A stretch of 64,000 nt of DNA from Micromonospora sp. HNM0581 (GTDB lineage Bacteria > Actinomycetota > Actinomycetes > Mycobacteriales > Micromonosporaceae), in the NCBI RefSeq assembly GCF_012726175.1, contig NZ_JAASAD010000009.1, positions 62,001 to 126,000 of the forward strand, given 5' to 3'. The notes beneath the pieces are model-generated. The model was given only the letters and a program-made list of their open reading frames with translations, made no database searches and was not told the origin of the DNA. The translations under genes and the position numbers were made by a program. Of the stretch, positions 1-8,989 are shown piece by piece; within the stretch, counting starts at the first letter, position 1, and the number at the start of each line of letters is the position of its first letter.

Positions 1-2
1 GC

Positions 3-125
3 GAGACCAAGGCACAGGACATCAAGGTCACCTACGGCGACTACGGTGCTGCGTCCGCAGTGCAGAAGCCAACGGCGGACCAGGTGATCGACGCGAGCGA
101 CCAGACCTACGAGATGTTCAAGTAG
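3..125 (+). CDS. C-terminal end of a probable lipoprotein (truncated by window edge)
   Basis: Only the last 40 codons are present, read from base 3 to a TAG stop. The tail contains VTYGDYG and TADQVIDA and ends in YEMFK. It closely resembles the end of the next complete gene, which has VTYSDYG, PADQVVEA and LYDLFD. The two are therefore tandem paralogues, and this one is probably also a surface lipoprotein, perhaps of the LppX/LprAFG-like class. The N-terminus, signal peptide and lipobox lie outside the window, so that assignment is by analogy. Confidence 0.6.
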   Translation, partial: ETKAQDIKVTYGDYGAASAVQKPTADQVIDASDQTYEMFK

Positions 126-137
126 GTCGAGCCGGCG

Positions 138-168
138 CATCGAGGGCGGGCTCAGCCCACCCTCGATG
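138..168 (+). terminator. Hairpin terminator after the truncated lipoprotein gene
   Basis: The arm CATCGAGGGCGGGCT (138-152) pairs with AGCCCACCCTCGATG (154-168) across a 15-bp stem with one C-A mismatch and an essentially closed loop. It begins 12 nt after the stop codon. There is no U-tract, which is common for actinobacterial terminators. It separates the two tandem lipoprotein genes. Confidence 0.6.
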
Positions 169-296
169 GCGTCCCTCGGCGCGCTGGCGACCACCGGCGG
201 CCGCACCGGAGTGGATTGCCAGGGCGGGTGGCAGGGAACAGAGCAGAGGAGCCTCCGGCGCGAGAAGGCACCGGATGACCCTGCTGGGAGACACCG

Positions 297-1133
297 ATGA
301 CCGTTCGACGACTCGGCGCCGGCCTCGTGGCCGTCGCCTTCCTCACGCCCGGCGTCGCCGGCTGCACCACCACCGGTGACGCCGGACCGAGCGCCACACC
401 GTCCGTCACCACCCCCGCCACCGGTGCCGCACCCGAGGTCGACATCGACGCGAAGCAGGCGCTGCTGGACTCGACCCGGGAGATCAGCAACGGCAACTTC
501 AGGTTCAGCATGTCCGGTGCCGGCTCCACGGCGGAGGGGCAGGTGCACCAGCCGAGTCAGAGCGCTGAGATGCGGGTACGCCTCGGCGAGTCGACCGACG
601 ACCTGGCGATCAGCCTCGACCTCATCCACGCGAAGCCGGACAGCTGGGTGAAGTTGGACCTCCAGGGCCAGGCGGCCACCGGCGTACCCGGTGTGGACCG
701 GCTCAACCTCGGCAAGTACCACCACCTCGACCAGAGCCGGATCGAGGGCAACCGTAGTCTCGGCTTCGACTTCGACCAGGTCGACCCGGCCGGCAGCGAG
801 GTGTTGACCCAGGCGGTCGTCGATGTCCGTCGTACCGGCGACGGGGCGTATGCCGGCACCCTCGACCTTTCCGAGGCGGCCGACGCCGGAGCACTCGACC
901 CGACCGTGATCACCACGCTCGGCGGGGAGGCGAAGCCGGTGCCGTTCACCGCGGTGACCGACGCCCAGGGACGACTCGTCGAGATGGTCATCCAGCTGCC
1001 GGAGGGCGGGCAGCCCACCGGGCAGGAGGTCCGGGTGACCTACTCCGACTACGGCAACGCGACCGAGGCGACCAGGCCCCCGGCCGACCAGGTCGTCGAG
1101 GCGCCACCGGAGCTGTACGACCTGTTCGACTGA
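297..1133 (+). CDS. Lipoprotein, LppX/LprAFG-like, paralogue of the preceding gene
   Basis: 278 aa. A signal peptide with an Arg-Arg n-region and hydrophobic core ends in the lipobox V20-A21-G22-C23, so the mature protein should be lipid-anchored on the outer face of the membrane. A Thr/Pro-rich linker (about residues 24-50) precedes a soluble domain containing DSTREISNGNFRFSM, MVIQLPEGG and a C-terminal VRVTYSDYG. This layout resembles lipid-binding LppX/LprAFG-type lipoproteins, but I have not shown that fold. The ATG lies 8 nt behind GGGAG. Its C-terminus matches the truncated gene upstream, which indicates tandem duplication. The ligand is unknown. Confidence 0.75.
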   Translation: MTVRRLGAGLVAVAFLTPGVAGCTTTGDAGPSATPSVTTPATGAAPEVDIDAKQALLDSTREISNGNFRFSMSGAGSTAEGQVHQPSQSAEMRVRLGESTDDLAISLDLIHAKPDSWVKLDLQGQAATGVPGVDRLNLGKYHHLDQSRIEGNRSLGFDFDQVDPAGSEVLTQAVVDVRRTGDGAYAGTLDLSEAADAGALDPTVITTLGGEAKPVPFTAVTDAQGRLVEMVIQLPEGGQPTGQEVRVTYSDYGNATEATRPPADQVVEAPPELYDLFD

Positions 1134-1201
1134 GCGGGACGACCTACCGGGGCATGTCTTCCAGCGGAGGACGGCACGCCCCGCCAGCGATGAGCTGCGA
1201 G

Positions 1202-1237
1202 CGTCACGGCGGGAGCCGACCAGCTCCCGCCGTGACG
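1202..1237. terminator. Bidirectional hairpin between convergent lipoprotein gene and xseB
   Basis: A perfect 15-bp stem: CGTCACGGCGGGAGC (1202-1216) pairs with GCTCCCGCCGTGACG (1223-1237) around a 6-nt loop. It lies 70 nt past the lipoprotein stop and 75 nt past the xseB stop, so it can serve both converging transcripts. Confidence 0.7.
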
Positions 1238-1311
1238 TCTGTGCCGCTCGGACGGCCGTGCCCCTATCCGGGTCGGCAGGGTCGGCTGTCCGGGCCCGCT
1301 GCGGGACCCCA

Positions 1312-1542
1312 TCAGCCTGGTCGAACGCTCTGGTCGGGCCGTACGGCGTCGATGCGGACACGGGCACCGTCGAGCTGACGTTGGCAGATGGCCGCCAGCG
1401 CCTCGCCGCGTTCCCACAGCGCCAGTGACTCCTCCAGCGAGGTGCCGCCGGCCTCCAGCCGCTCCACCACCGAGGCAAGTTCGGCGCGGGCCTGTTCGTA
1501 GCTGAGCCGCTCGTCCGACCCGCTGGTCTTCTCGTCAGTCAT
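1312..1542 (-). CDS. xseB: Exodeoxyribonuclease VII small subunit
   Basis: 76 aa from the ATG at 1542, which gives [18 protein letters not shown]. An in-frame start 15 codons earlier would add an atypical tail, so the shorter form is preferred. The core [20 protein letters not shown], then [15 protein letters not shown] and [15 protein letters not shown], is the canonical two-helix XseB fold. XseB assembles in several copies on XseA to form exonuclease VII, which degrades single-stranded DNA from both ends in mismatch and recombination repair. It lies 120 nt downstream of xseA on the same strand, the usual arrangement. Confidence 0.93.
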   Translation of the reverse strand: MTDEKTSGSDERLSYEQARAELASVVERLEAGGTSLEESLALWERGEALAAICQRQLDGARVRIDAVRPDQSVRPG

Positions 1543-1662
1543 CGCACCCATCTCAGCACAACCGACCCAGGCCACCGTCGACCGCACCGCCGCTCGACCG
1601 CACCGGCTGTCGGGACGTGCCGGCGCTGGCCAACCGACCGGAGGCGGAGCGGGGCCGGCAAG

Positions 1663-2883
1663 TCAGCCGCCGACCGTGGCGGACAGTTCGCCGTCGGCGA
1701 GACGGACCCGCAGCGGGTCGCCGGGCGTCACCTCGCCGGCCGCGCGTACGACATGACCGTCGGCGCGCTGGACGATGGCGTACCCGCGGTCCAGGGTGGC
1801 GGCCGGGGAGAGAGCGCGCAACCGGGCCCGGGTGTGCCGGAGGTCGTCGTCGGCGGCGGCGAGGCGGTGTTCCAGACAACGGTCGGCGCGCTGGCGCAGC
1901 GCGGCCAACTCGGCGGCCCGCTGCTCGATCATCACCTGCGGTCGGGCCAGCACCGGTCGGGAGCGCAACGCGTCGATGCGGTGGGCTTCCCGATCGACGA
2001 GATTGTGTACGGCCCGACGCACCCGGTGCCGGGCCTGCGTGATCAGGCGTACCTCCTCGGCCAGGTCGGGCACCACCCGTTTGGCCGCGTCGGTGGGGGT
2101 CGACGCCCGAACGTCGGCCACGTAGTCGACAAGCGGTGCGTCTGTCTCGTGGCCGATGGCGCTGACCACCGGTGTGCGGCAGGCGAACACGGCCCGGCAC
2201 AGCGCCTCGTCGGAAAAGGGGAGCAGATCCTCGATGCCACCCCCGCCCCTAGCCAGGATGATCACGTCGATGCTCGGGTCCGAGTCCAGCACCTTGAGCG
2301 CGTCCACGATCTGCGGGACAGCGGTCGGGCCCTGCACGGCGACGTTCACCGTCCGGAACTCCACCGCCGGCCAGCGTCGGCGGGCGTTCGTCAACACGTC
2401 CCGCTCGGCGGCGCTGGCCCGACCGGTGATCAGCCCGATGCGTTGCGGCAGGAAAGGTGGGCGGCGTTTACGCGCCCGGTCGAACAGTCCCTCAGCGGCC
2501 AGAAGCTTCTTGAGCTTTTCCAGTCGAGCGAGCAGCTCACCGAGGCCGACCTGGCGGATCTCGTCCGCACGCAGGCTGAGCGTGCCCCGGGCGGCGTAGA
2601 ACTCGGGTTTGGCGTGCAGCACCACACGGGCGCCCTCGCGCAGCTCCGGCGCGCCGGAATCGAGCACGTCGCGGTTCGTGGCGACGGTGAGACTGAGGTC
2701 GGCGGACGGGTCACGCAGCGTCAGGAACACCGTGCTGGCGCCGGGACGCCGACTGATCTGCGCCACCTGTCCGTCCACCCACACCCAGCCGAGTCGAGCG
2801 ACCCAGGCGCCGATTTTCTGACTGACCACCCGCACCGGCCACGGATCCTCCGAACTGCTCTTCCCGCCAGCCCCTTCGCTCAC
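1663..2883 (-). CDS. xseA: Exodeoxyribonuclease VII large subunit
   Basis: 406 aa, full length for the short actinobacterial form. An N-terminal OB-fold ([15 protein letters not shown] to about residue 110) is followed by the catalytic domain with [33 protein letters not shown] and [21 protein letters not shown], all hallmark XseA motifs. The C-terminal half is a long Arg-rich helical region where XseB binds. The GTG start is set by a TAGGGT box 6 nt upstream, a leaderless arrangement. It is divergent from ispH, the same order as Rv1107c-Rv1110 in M. tuberculosis. Confidence 0.95.
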   Translation of the reverse strand: MSEGAGGKSSSEDPWPVRVVSQKIGAWVARLGWVWVDGQVAQISRRPGASTVFLTLRDPSADLSLTVATNRDVLDSGAPELREGARVVLHAKPEFYAARGTLSLRADEIRQVGLGELLARLEKLKKLLAAEGLFDRARKRRPPFLPQRIGLITGRASAAERDVLTNARRRWPAVEFRTVNVAVQGPTAVPQIVDALKVLDSDPSIDVIILARGGGGIEDLLPFSDEALCRAVFACRTPVVSAIGHETDAPLVDYVADVRASTPTDAAKRVVPDLAEEVRLITQARHRVRRAVHNLVDREAHRIDALRSRPVLARPQVMIEQRAAELAALRQRADRCLEHRLAAADDDLRHTRARLRALSPAATLDRGYAIVQRADGHVVRAAGEVTPGDPLRVRLADGELSATVGG

Positions 2884-2889
2884 CCGCCC

Positions 2890-2895
2890 ACCCTA
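2890..2895 (-). promoter_or_regulatory. Putative leaderless -10 box of xseA
   Basis: TAGGGT on the minus strand is followed by exactly 6 nt and then the GTG of xseA. This TANNNT-N6/7-start pattern recurs at about ten genes here and predicts transcription starting at or next to the start codon. No clear -35 was identified. Confidence 0.45.
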
Positions 2896-3022
2896 CGGTT
2901 CACTGCGCCGACCGGCTGTGATCAAGACCTGCCGTGTCCGGTGGTGGTGGTCGTCGTCGGTGGAGTCATGATCGTCCGGTTCGGGCGTCGCGGCAGCCGC
3001 TGCCGGGTCCGGAACGGGCACG

Positions 3023-3028
3023 TACGAT
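3023..3028 (+). promoter_or_regulatory. Putative leaderless -10 box of ispH
   Basis: TACGAT lies 6 nt before the GTG start of ispH and no Shine-Dalgarno sequence is present. It lies 127 nt from the divergent xseA box, so two leaderless promoters face away from each other in this gap. Confidence 0.45.
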
Positions 3029-3034
3029 GAACGG

Positions 3035-4024
3035 GTGACTGAGGCTGAGACGACTTCCCGGACCGGCAAGCGCGTGCTCCTGGCCAAGCCCCGCGGGTAC
3101 TGCGCGGGCGTGGACCGGGCGGTGCAGACCGTCGAGGAGGCGCTCAAGCTCTACGGTGCCCCCATCTACGTCCGCAAGCAGATCGTGCACAACACGCACG
3201 TGGTGCGGACGCTCGAAGCCCAGGGCGCGATCTTCGTGGAGGAGAACGAGGAGGTGCCCGAGGGTGCCACAGTGATCTTTTCCGCGCACGGCGTGGCACC
3301 CGAGGTCTATGAGCAGGCCAGACAGCGGTCGTTGAAGGCGATCGACGCCACCTGCCCGCTGGTGACGAAGGTGCACCACGAGGCCAAGCGGTTCGCCGCC
3401 GAGGACTACGACATCCTGCTCATCGGTCACGAGGGGCACGAGGAGGTCATCGGCACCTCCGGCGAGGCGCCGGAGCACATTCAGCTGGTGGACGGCCCGG
3501 AAGACGCCGACCGGATCACCGTGCGGGACCCGAACAAGGTGGTCTGGTTGTCGCAGACCACCTTGTCGGTGGACGAGACGATGGAGACCGTCGCCCGGCT
3601 GAAGAAGCGGCTGCCGATGCTCCAGTCGCCGCCCAGCGACGACATCTGCTACGCCACCAGCAACCGGCAGCACGTGATCAAGGAGATCGCGCCGGAGTGC
3701 GACGTGGTGATCGTCGTCGGCTCGCGCAACTCGTCGAACTCGGTACGCCTGGTCGAGGTGGCCCTGGACGGCGGCGCCCGGGGCGGCCACCTGGTCGACT
3801 TCGCCCACGAGATTCAGGACGCCTGGCTGACCGATGCGCGGACAGTGGGCCTGACCTCCGGGGCGAGCGTGCCGGAGGAGTTGGTGCAGCAGGTGCTGGC
3901 GCATCTCGCCGAGCGCGGATTCACCGACGTCGAGGAGGTCGTGACCGCGAACGAACGGCTCACCTTCTCGCTGCCCCAGGAACTCAAGCGTGACATGAAG
4001 GCCGCTGCGGCGGCCCGCGACTGA
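3035..4024 (+). CDS. ispH: 4-hydroxy-3-methylbut-2-enyl diphosphate reductase (MEP pathway)
   Basis: 329 aa, normal length. IspH performs the last step of the methylerythritol phosphate pathway, reducing HMBPP to IPP and DMAPP with a [4Fe-4S] cluster. The three cluster cysteines are visible: C23 in [13 protein letters not shown]107 in [11 protein letters not shown] and C205 in [10 protein letters not shown]. The substrate-binding [13 protein letters not shown] and [12 protein letters not shown] motifs are also intact. The GTG start is supported by a -10 box 6 nt upstream rather than a ribosome binding site. It probably stands alone as a transcript; the next gene begins 55 nt later. Confidence 0.96.
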   Translation: MTEAETTSRTGKRVLLAKPRGYCAGVDRAVQTVEEALKLYGAPIYVRKQIVHNTHVVRTLEAQGAIFVEENEEVPEGATVIFSAHGVAPEVYEQARQRSLKAIDATCPLVTKVHHEAKRFAAEDYDILLIGHEGHEEVIGTSGEAPEHIQLVDGPEDADRITVRDPNKVVWLSQTTLSVDETMETVARLKKRLPMLQSPPSDDICYATSNRQHVIKEIAPECDVVIVVGSRNSSNSVRLVEVALDGGARGGHLVDFAHEIQDAWLTDARTVGLTSGASVPEELVQQVLAHLAERGFTDVEEVVTANERLTFSLPQELKRDMKAAAAARD

Positions 4025-4079
4025 CGGAGCCGGGAAGGTCGATGGAACTGTTCACCGTCCCGGCGCGTCGAAGCCTGGC

Positions 4080-4520
4080 ATGAGAGCCCTTCGGATTGCC
4101 GCCACCGCGTTGATCGTCTGCACGGCGCTCGCCGCCTGCGCCGGCCAGGATACGGGGGACGGCACCACCACCCCGACCCCGACGGGAGCGTCACCCGTGA
4201 CCGAGCTGCCGACTCCGGACCCGACCGGGCCCGCGCCCTCCGATCCGGTGGACACGACGGCACCGACCACCCGACCGACGGTGCGACCCACCGGCACGTC
4301 GAAGCCACCGGTGACCGCAGAGATCACCCTGACCGGCCGGGTCGAATCCGGCATCGAACCGGGCTGTCTGCTGCTCGACGGCTACCTGCTGCTCGGTGGG
4401 GATCGTGACGTGCTCACCTCCGGTGAGACGGTCACGGTCACCGGTCGTGCAGATCCGACCCTGATGACCACCTGCCAGCAGGGCACCCCCTTCGTGGTGG
4501 CGTCGGCAAGACGCGGCTGA
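4080..4520 (+). CDS. Small Thr/Pro-rich lipoprotein, function unknown
   Basis: 146 aa. The signal peptide ends in the lipobox L17-A18-A19-C20. Residues 25-80 are a low-complexity Thr/Pro/Asp linker typical of cell-wall-spanning lipoproteins. The C-terminal 60 residues (ITLTGRVESGIEPGCLLLDG, then GETVTVTGRAD and TCQQGTPF) form a small beta-rich domain with two cysteines that could pair. It reads like a compact OB-type domain, but I cannot name the family. No strong Shine-Dalgarno precedes the ATG. It lies between ispH and a membrane protein on the same strand. Confidence 0.65.
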   Translation: MRALRIAATALIVCTALAACAGQDTGDGTTTPTPTGASPVTELPTPDPTGPAPSDPVDTTAPTTRPTVRPTGTSKPPVTAEITLTGRVESGIEPGCLLLDGYLLLGGDRDVLTSGETVTVTGRADPTLMTTCQQGTPFVVASARRG

Positions 4521-4582
4521 TCGCGGTCGCGGCCGCCCGGCGGCGGCCGACGACGTGGATCATTCGATGGCAGGATGCCCGG

Positions 4583-5503
4583 GTGCGGTACCGAACGATG
4601 CTTCCCGCAGCAGCCGGCATCCTAGCCGTCGTCCACGTAGTCGGAATCTTCGTGGACGAGCCGCTGCTGCCTCAGGCCGAAATGCTCGCGCTGCTGCTGC
4701 TGGCGGCATACGCCCTGTCAGCCGGGTACACCCCTGTGATCCCGGCCCCGCCTGCTGTGTCATCTACGCCGGACCTGGCCGTGCCGGTCGTGCGCTGGGT
4801 TGTGCCGGTGGCGCTCACCACGTTGATGGTCGACGCGTGGCATTCGATGCCCATCGCGGATGCCAGGCGCCTGGCCTTTCTGGCGGTGGATCCACCCGAT
4901 CCGGCGCTTGTGGTCACCGCAGAAGTTCGGGAGAACTGGGCGGGCATGGTCTTCGTTTCGATGCTGGCGCTGACGGCGCGGCTCGGTGGTGGCCGCCCGG
5001 GGCGGCCGGCGACTGTCGGGATGGTACTGGCCGCGGTGCTGGTGACCGGGTACGCCTTCGTACGCTCAGTCGCCGAATACACGGAGGTGTGGGAGCTTCG
5101 GCGACAGCACCCCGGCGTTGACGGTGACTCGCTCGCAAGGATCGCCGCCACCGGGGTAGCGGGACTGCTGCCGCTCGCGCTGGCGCTCGGCGCGATCGTC
5201 CTGGTGGCCCTGCTCCTCGCCCACCGGCTGCGGCTCGCGGCAGGTGGTGCTGTACTGCTGGTGCTGGTCGCGCTGATCCGGGTCGACGCGGTCATCGGGA
5301 GCCCGCCCCAGCCCCCGCACCTGATCGACCGTGGTGGCGTCTTCACCGCTGCCACCCAGACAGTGCCCGGCTTCGCCGCGCACGGCCCGGCGATGGTTGC
5401 CGCCCTGGAACTGGCCGCGTACCTGCTGCTCGTGGTGGGCCTGTACGCCGGCCGCACGGGCCGGTCTCCGGCACCTGACCGCCCCGAACCGGTCGGTACC
5501 TGA
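4583..5503 (+). CDS. Polytopic membrane protein, unknown function
   Basis: 306 aa, with about seven hydrophobic segments (for example MLPAAAGILAVVHVVGIFV near the N-terminus, then GMVFVSMLALTA, VGMVLAAVLVTGYAFV, LPLALALGAIVLVALLLAH and LELAAYLLLVVGLYAG). The C-terminal tail is short and Pro-rich. I recognise no catalytic motif. The GTG start was chosen because CAGGAT lies 6 nt upstream, a weak match to the local leaderless pattern; no ribosome binding site is visible. The gene ends 10 nt before a strong bidirectional terminator. Confidence 0.6.
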   Translation: MRYRTMLPAAAGILAVVHVVGIFVDEPLLPQAEMLALLLLAAYALSAGYTPVIPAPPAVSSTPDLAVPVVRWVVPVALTTLMVDAWHSMPIADARRLAFLAVDPPDPALVVTAEVRENWAGMVFVSMLALTARLGGGRPGRPATVGMVLAAVLVTGYAFVRSVAEYTEVWELRRQHPGVDGDSLARIAATGVAGLLPLALALGAIVLVALLLAHRLRLAAGGAVLLVLVALIRVDAVIGSPPQPPHLIDRGGVFTAATQTVPGFAAHGPAMVAALELAAYLLLVVGLYAGRTGRSPAPDRPEPVGT

Positions 5504-5513
5504 GTGGACAGGC

Positions 5514-5549
5514 GGAAGCCCGTCTCCGGAGAACCGGAGACGGGCTTCC
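5514..5549. terminator. Strong bidirectional terminator between membrane protein and S8 protease genes
   Basis: A perfect 16-bp stem: GGAAGCCCGTCTCCGG (5514-5529) pairs with CCGGAGACGGGCTTCC (5534-5549) around an AGAA tetraloop. It lies 10 nt after one stop codon and 13 nt before the stop of the convergent gene, so it serves both. Confidence 0.85.
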
Positions 5550-5562
5550 TGGTGGTGGTGGG

Positions 5563-8500
5563 TCAGTTCACTGCACCGATGGACACTGCACCACGGCCGA
5601 CGACCGCGCCTTCGGCGGTCACCACGGCCAGCTCACCGTAGAGCGCCCGGCCTGCGGTCGGAGCCGACTGGGCGGTCACCGTACCGGAGACGGTGCTGGT
5701 GGCACCGTTCGCCAGGGTGATGCTGCCAGCCGACGTCGTCAGGGTGCCGAGCGCCGGGGAGGAGAACGAGTCCCGGTAGTCGTAGGCGGTGCTGCCACCG
5801 GCTCCGTCCACCGAGTACGCCTCGACGACCACGGTGTACGTCCCGGCGGTCGGGTTGTTGATGGTCACGGACTCTTCGGAGTCACCGTCCGCGTTGTACT
5901 GGACCAGGCTGCCGTCCCGGTAGACGAACAGGTCGAGGTCGGCTCCAGCGTCCGAGGTGTTACCGATCCGGGCGGTGAAGCTGGTGACACCCGCCGGCAC
6001 CTCGACGACGTACTCCTGGATGTCGTACTCGGTGATGGTCGGTCGCTCCGCGTGGGTGCTCGCCAGCGGTCCGCCCTGGCCGGTCACCGTGACCGGGCCG
6101 AAGGTGTTCTTCAGCGACCAGGTGACCTGGGTCGGGGTGCCGGCGCTGACCGACGGCAGCTCGACGACGGCCGGCTCGACCGCGACGCCCTGCACCCGTG
6201 CCTGGATCTGGTACGGGTTGTTCAGCGACGGCGAGGTCCGCCGGGACTCGACCTCGATCTCCCAGACACCCGGCATCGGGTTCTGGTAGTCACGCTCGAA
6301 GGCGTTGCAGACGACCGTGGTGTTGTGGTTGGTGAAGCAGGCCAGGCTGGAGGTGGTCTCCACCGGCACGCCCCACGGGTTGATCGCGATGAAGCGGGTC
6401 TGCGACGCGGTGGCGATGCCGGAGAGGTTCACCTGCAACGCGGTGGCACCCGGCGGAACCGTCACGAAGTACGACGTGGTGCTGTTCCGGTCCACCGAGC
6501 CCTGGGCCGAGTAGGCGAAGTTGGGCTTGCTGACGTCGTTCGAGGCCACCACGACGGCGGAGAACTCGAAGTCGACGGTGCTGGTGGCTGGGTCGTCGAC
6601 GGTGACGATCGTGCTGTGTGCCCCCGCCGTCCTGGGCTTGGCGGTGACGGTGACGGTGACGGTCTTGTTCAGCGGCAGCGTGACGCGCTTCGGCGCCCGG
6701 AAGGTGCCGTCGTTGCCGCGCAGGTCGATGTCGTGCCGGACGTTCCCGGCCGGCCCGCTGGTGCGGGTCAGCTTCACCTGGTACGACTTCGACTGGTTCA
6801 CCTTGTGGCCGCCGTCGGCGGAGCCGCAGCGGTTGTAGACGCCGGTACCGCGGTGCGGCGTGGCCAGCTGGCCGGAGAGCACCGTGCAGACTGGTGCGTC
6901 GACGGTGTAGGACCGGGTCTGTACGCCCTTCTTGAGCAGCTTCCAGGCACCCGCCACATTGAACATGCCGTAGCCCTGACCGTAGGTCGGGGTGTCGGCG
7001 ATCGGCTTGGCTGAGGTGAAGATCGCCCGGCGGAGCATCTCCGGGGTGATGCCCTTGCCGGTGGCCTTGGCTGCCGAGAGGAGCAGTGCGGCGGCACCGG
7101 CGGCCTGCGGGGAGGCCATCGACGTGCCGTTGAACATGCCGTAGCCCGGCGGCAGCGTGTAGCCGGCCTCGGCGACCGGGCTGCCGGGCTGCCACACCGG
7201 CGTGGTGGAGATGGCCGCACCCGGCGCGGCGATGTTCGGCTTGGCGCCACCGTCCTCACGCGGGCCGCGCGAGGAGAAGTTGAACAGGGCGTTCTTCTTC
7301 TTGACCACCGAGCCGTAGTTGGCCAGCCAGGTGTCCTTGCTGATGCTGGCGGCGACGCTGACCACGTTGCCCGCCACCGACGGGTCGCCGATGGTGTTCA
7401 CGCCCGGGCCGGAGTTGCCGGCCGAGATGAACATCTGCACCCCGTAGGTGGTGATCAGGTTGTCGTAGAGGGTGGCGCGGGCGTTGTTGGCGTCGTTGAG
7501 CGCCGGTAGGCCGCCGATCGACATGTTGATCACGTCGACGCCACGGTTGATCACCAGATCGGCCATGCCGGTGGTGAGCGCTGCGGCCGTGCAGCCGCCA
7601 CCCCAGGAGCAGGCACGGGAGGAAACGATCTTGGCGCCGGGGGCGGCACCGTCGAACGCGCCGTTACCGAGCATGTCGTTCGCGGCGGTGATGCCGGCGA
7701 CGTGCGTGCCGTGAGCGCTCTCGATGATGCCGATGTTGACGTAGTCCACCAGGCCGGGGCCGCCGACCGGAGCGGTGTCGACGTTCTTGCGGTACTCGAC
7801 GACGAACGACATCCGTTCCGTGATCGGAGTCGCCGGGTTGTCGGTGCCGAAGTGGCCGACGTCGAACTTCTCCTTGTACGGCCGCATCACGGCCTCGTCG
7901 GTGAAGTCACCGTCCTGGTCGGTGTCGACCCAGACGTTGTTGGTAGCGGGGTCGAAGAGGATGCCCCACTGGTCGGTCTTGTCACCGTCGCGGTTGACGT
8001 CACCGGCCGGGTCGCTCCCGTTCGTGATGCTCTCGCTGAACAGGTTGAACCGGTAGACGCCGGCCGGGGCGGTCCAGGTGCGACCGGCGAGAGTGAACGT
8101 CGGCCCGGTCACCTGGTTGAGCATCGGACGCCAGGTCGGGTCCTCGAACGGGTCGGTCGCGGTCACCCAGTCGACGATCTTGCGCTCGCCGGTGGTGGTC
8201 TCCTGCAGCGCCGGGTGCTCCAGGTCCACACCGGAGTCCATGATGCCGATCGTGACGCCGCGGCCGTCCCACTCCTTGTGCTGCTTGACGAACTTGACCG
8301 CACCGGTCTCGTTCGTCGGCATGTACGGGTTGTCGGCCTTCGTCCTGGCGCCCGGTCCGCTGAGCGTGCCGCCCTGCTTACCACCAGTGGTGCCCGGAGC
8401 GACCTCCGGCTTCGGGTCAGGGAGCTGGATCTTCTCGTCCAGGTCGATGGCGGCGACACCCGGCAGCTTGGCGGCCTTGACCGCCTTTCCGGTCGGCACC

Positions 8501-8826
8501 TTGGCGAGTACGTAGCCGATGGTGTCGTAGCGCTCGGTCACGGCCGCGCCGAGGTCCTCGAGGTCGTCGGCGACGTCCTTCGCCTTACCCTGGTCGGTGG
8601 CGACGATCATCGTGACGGTGGGGGCCTTCTTCGCCTCCGCCTCGGCGAGCAGCTTGGCGTCGTGCTGATCCAACGCCTCGGCGGGGGTGGCCTGCGCGGC
8701 GTCGGGTCCGGCAGGAGCGGCGCTCGCGGTGGCGGCACCGCCCGCCACGGTCACGGCGCTGGCTGCCATCACCGAGGCGAAGAGCGCGGCGGAGGTACGC
8801 CGGCTCAGGTTTCGGGGTTTACTCAC
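5563..8826 (-). CDS. Secreted subtilisin-family (S8) serine protease, tripeptidyl-peptidase-II-like
   Basis: 1087 aa. A long signal peptide with an Arg-Arg n-region ends near ATASAAPAG, followed by an I9-type propeptide region (about 45-125). The catalytic triad is visible: Asp197 in IMDSGVDLEHP, His372 in ESAHGTHVAG and Ser569 in FNGTSMASPQA. The Asp-His interval is about 175 residues and contains Ca-binding-like NRDGDKTDQ and DTDQDGDFTDE stretches, resembling the TPP II insertion. The C-terminal half is beta-rich, with a pre-peptidase-type module (FTARIGNTSDAGADLDLFVY) near 930-1010. The GTG start follows GGAGG at good spacing. It is probably an extracellular nutritional protease with a single-gene transcript. 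Confidence 0.88.
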   Translation of the reverse strand: MSKPRNLSRRTSAALFASVMAASAVTVAGGAATASAAPAGPDAAQATPAEALDQHDAKLLAEAEAKKAPTVTMIVATDQGKAKDVADDLEDLGAAVTERYDTIGYVLAKVPTGKAVKAAKLPGVAAIDLDEKIQLPDPKPEVAPGTTGGKQGGTLSGPGARTKADNPYMPTNETGAVKFVKQHKEWDGRGVTIGIMDSGVDLEHPALQETTTGERKIVDWVTATDPFEDPTWRPMLNQVTGPTFTLAGRTWTAPAGVYRFNLFSESITNGSDPAGDVNRDGDKTDQWGILFDPATNNVWVDTDQDGDFTDEAVMRPYKEKFDVGHFGTDNPATPITERMSFVVEYRKNVDTAPVGGPGLVDYVNIGIIESAHGTHVAGITAANDMLGNGAFDGAAPGAKIVSSRACSWGGGCTAAALTTGMADLVINRGVDVINMSIGGLPALNDANNARATLYDNLITTYGVQMFISAGNSGPGVNTIGDPSVAGNVVSVAASISKDTWLANYGSVVKKKNALFNFSSRGPREDGGAKPNIAAPGAAISTTPVWQPGSPVAEAGYTLPPGYGMFNGTSMASPQAAGAAALLLSAAKATGKGITPEMLRRAIFTSAKPIADTPTYGQGYGMFNVAGAWKLLKKGVQTRSYTVDAPVCTVLSGQLATPHRGTGVYNRCGSADGGHKVNQSKSYQVKLTRTSGPAGNVRHDIDLRGNDGTFRAPKRVTLPLNKTVTVTVTAKPRTAGAHSTIVTVDDPATSTVDFEFSAVVVASNDVSKPNFAYSAQGSVDRNSTTSYFVTVPPGATALQVNLSGIATASQTRFIAINPWGVPVETTSSLACFTNHNTTVVCNAFERDYQNPMPGVWEIEVESRRTSPSLNNPYQIQARVQGVAVEPAVVELPSVSAGTPTQVTWSLKNTFGPVTVTGQGGPLASTHAERPTITEYDIQEYVVEVPAGVTSFTARIGNTSDAGADLDLFVYRDGSLVQYNADGDSEESVTINNPTAGTYTVVVEAYSVDGAGGSTAYDYRDSFSSPALGTLTTSAGSITLANGATSTVSGTVTAQSAPTAGRALYGELAVVTAEGAVVGRGAVSIGAVN

Positions 8827-8989
8827 GTTCTCTTTCCTCCAGAGAACTCAGGCGCCCTCAGAAGCAGGGCACGCGTGAGCGAAATACTTCGCGGTGCCGA
8901 CCATCGATGTCACTACCGCCGGGTACGTTGTGACCATCTCGTGATACGCGGGGCGCACATTGTCACATCGAAGAGGATAGGGATCGATT

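Noticed and set aside
1753..3030. A 425-aa plus-strand reading frame opposite xseA
   Set aside because: xseA is strongly supported on the other strand by length, motifs and its partner xseB.
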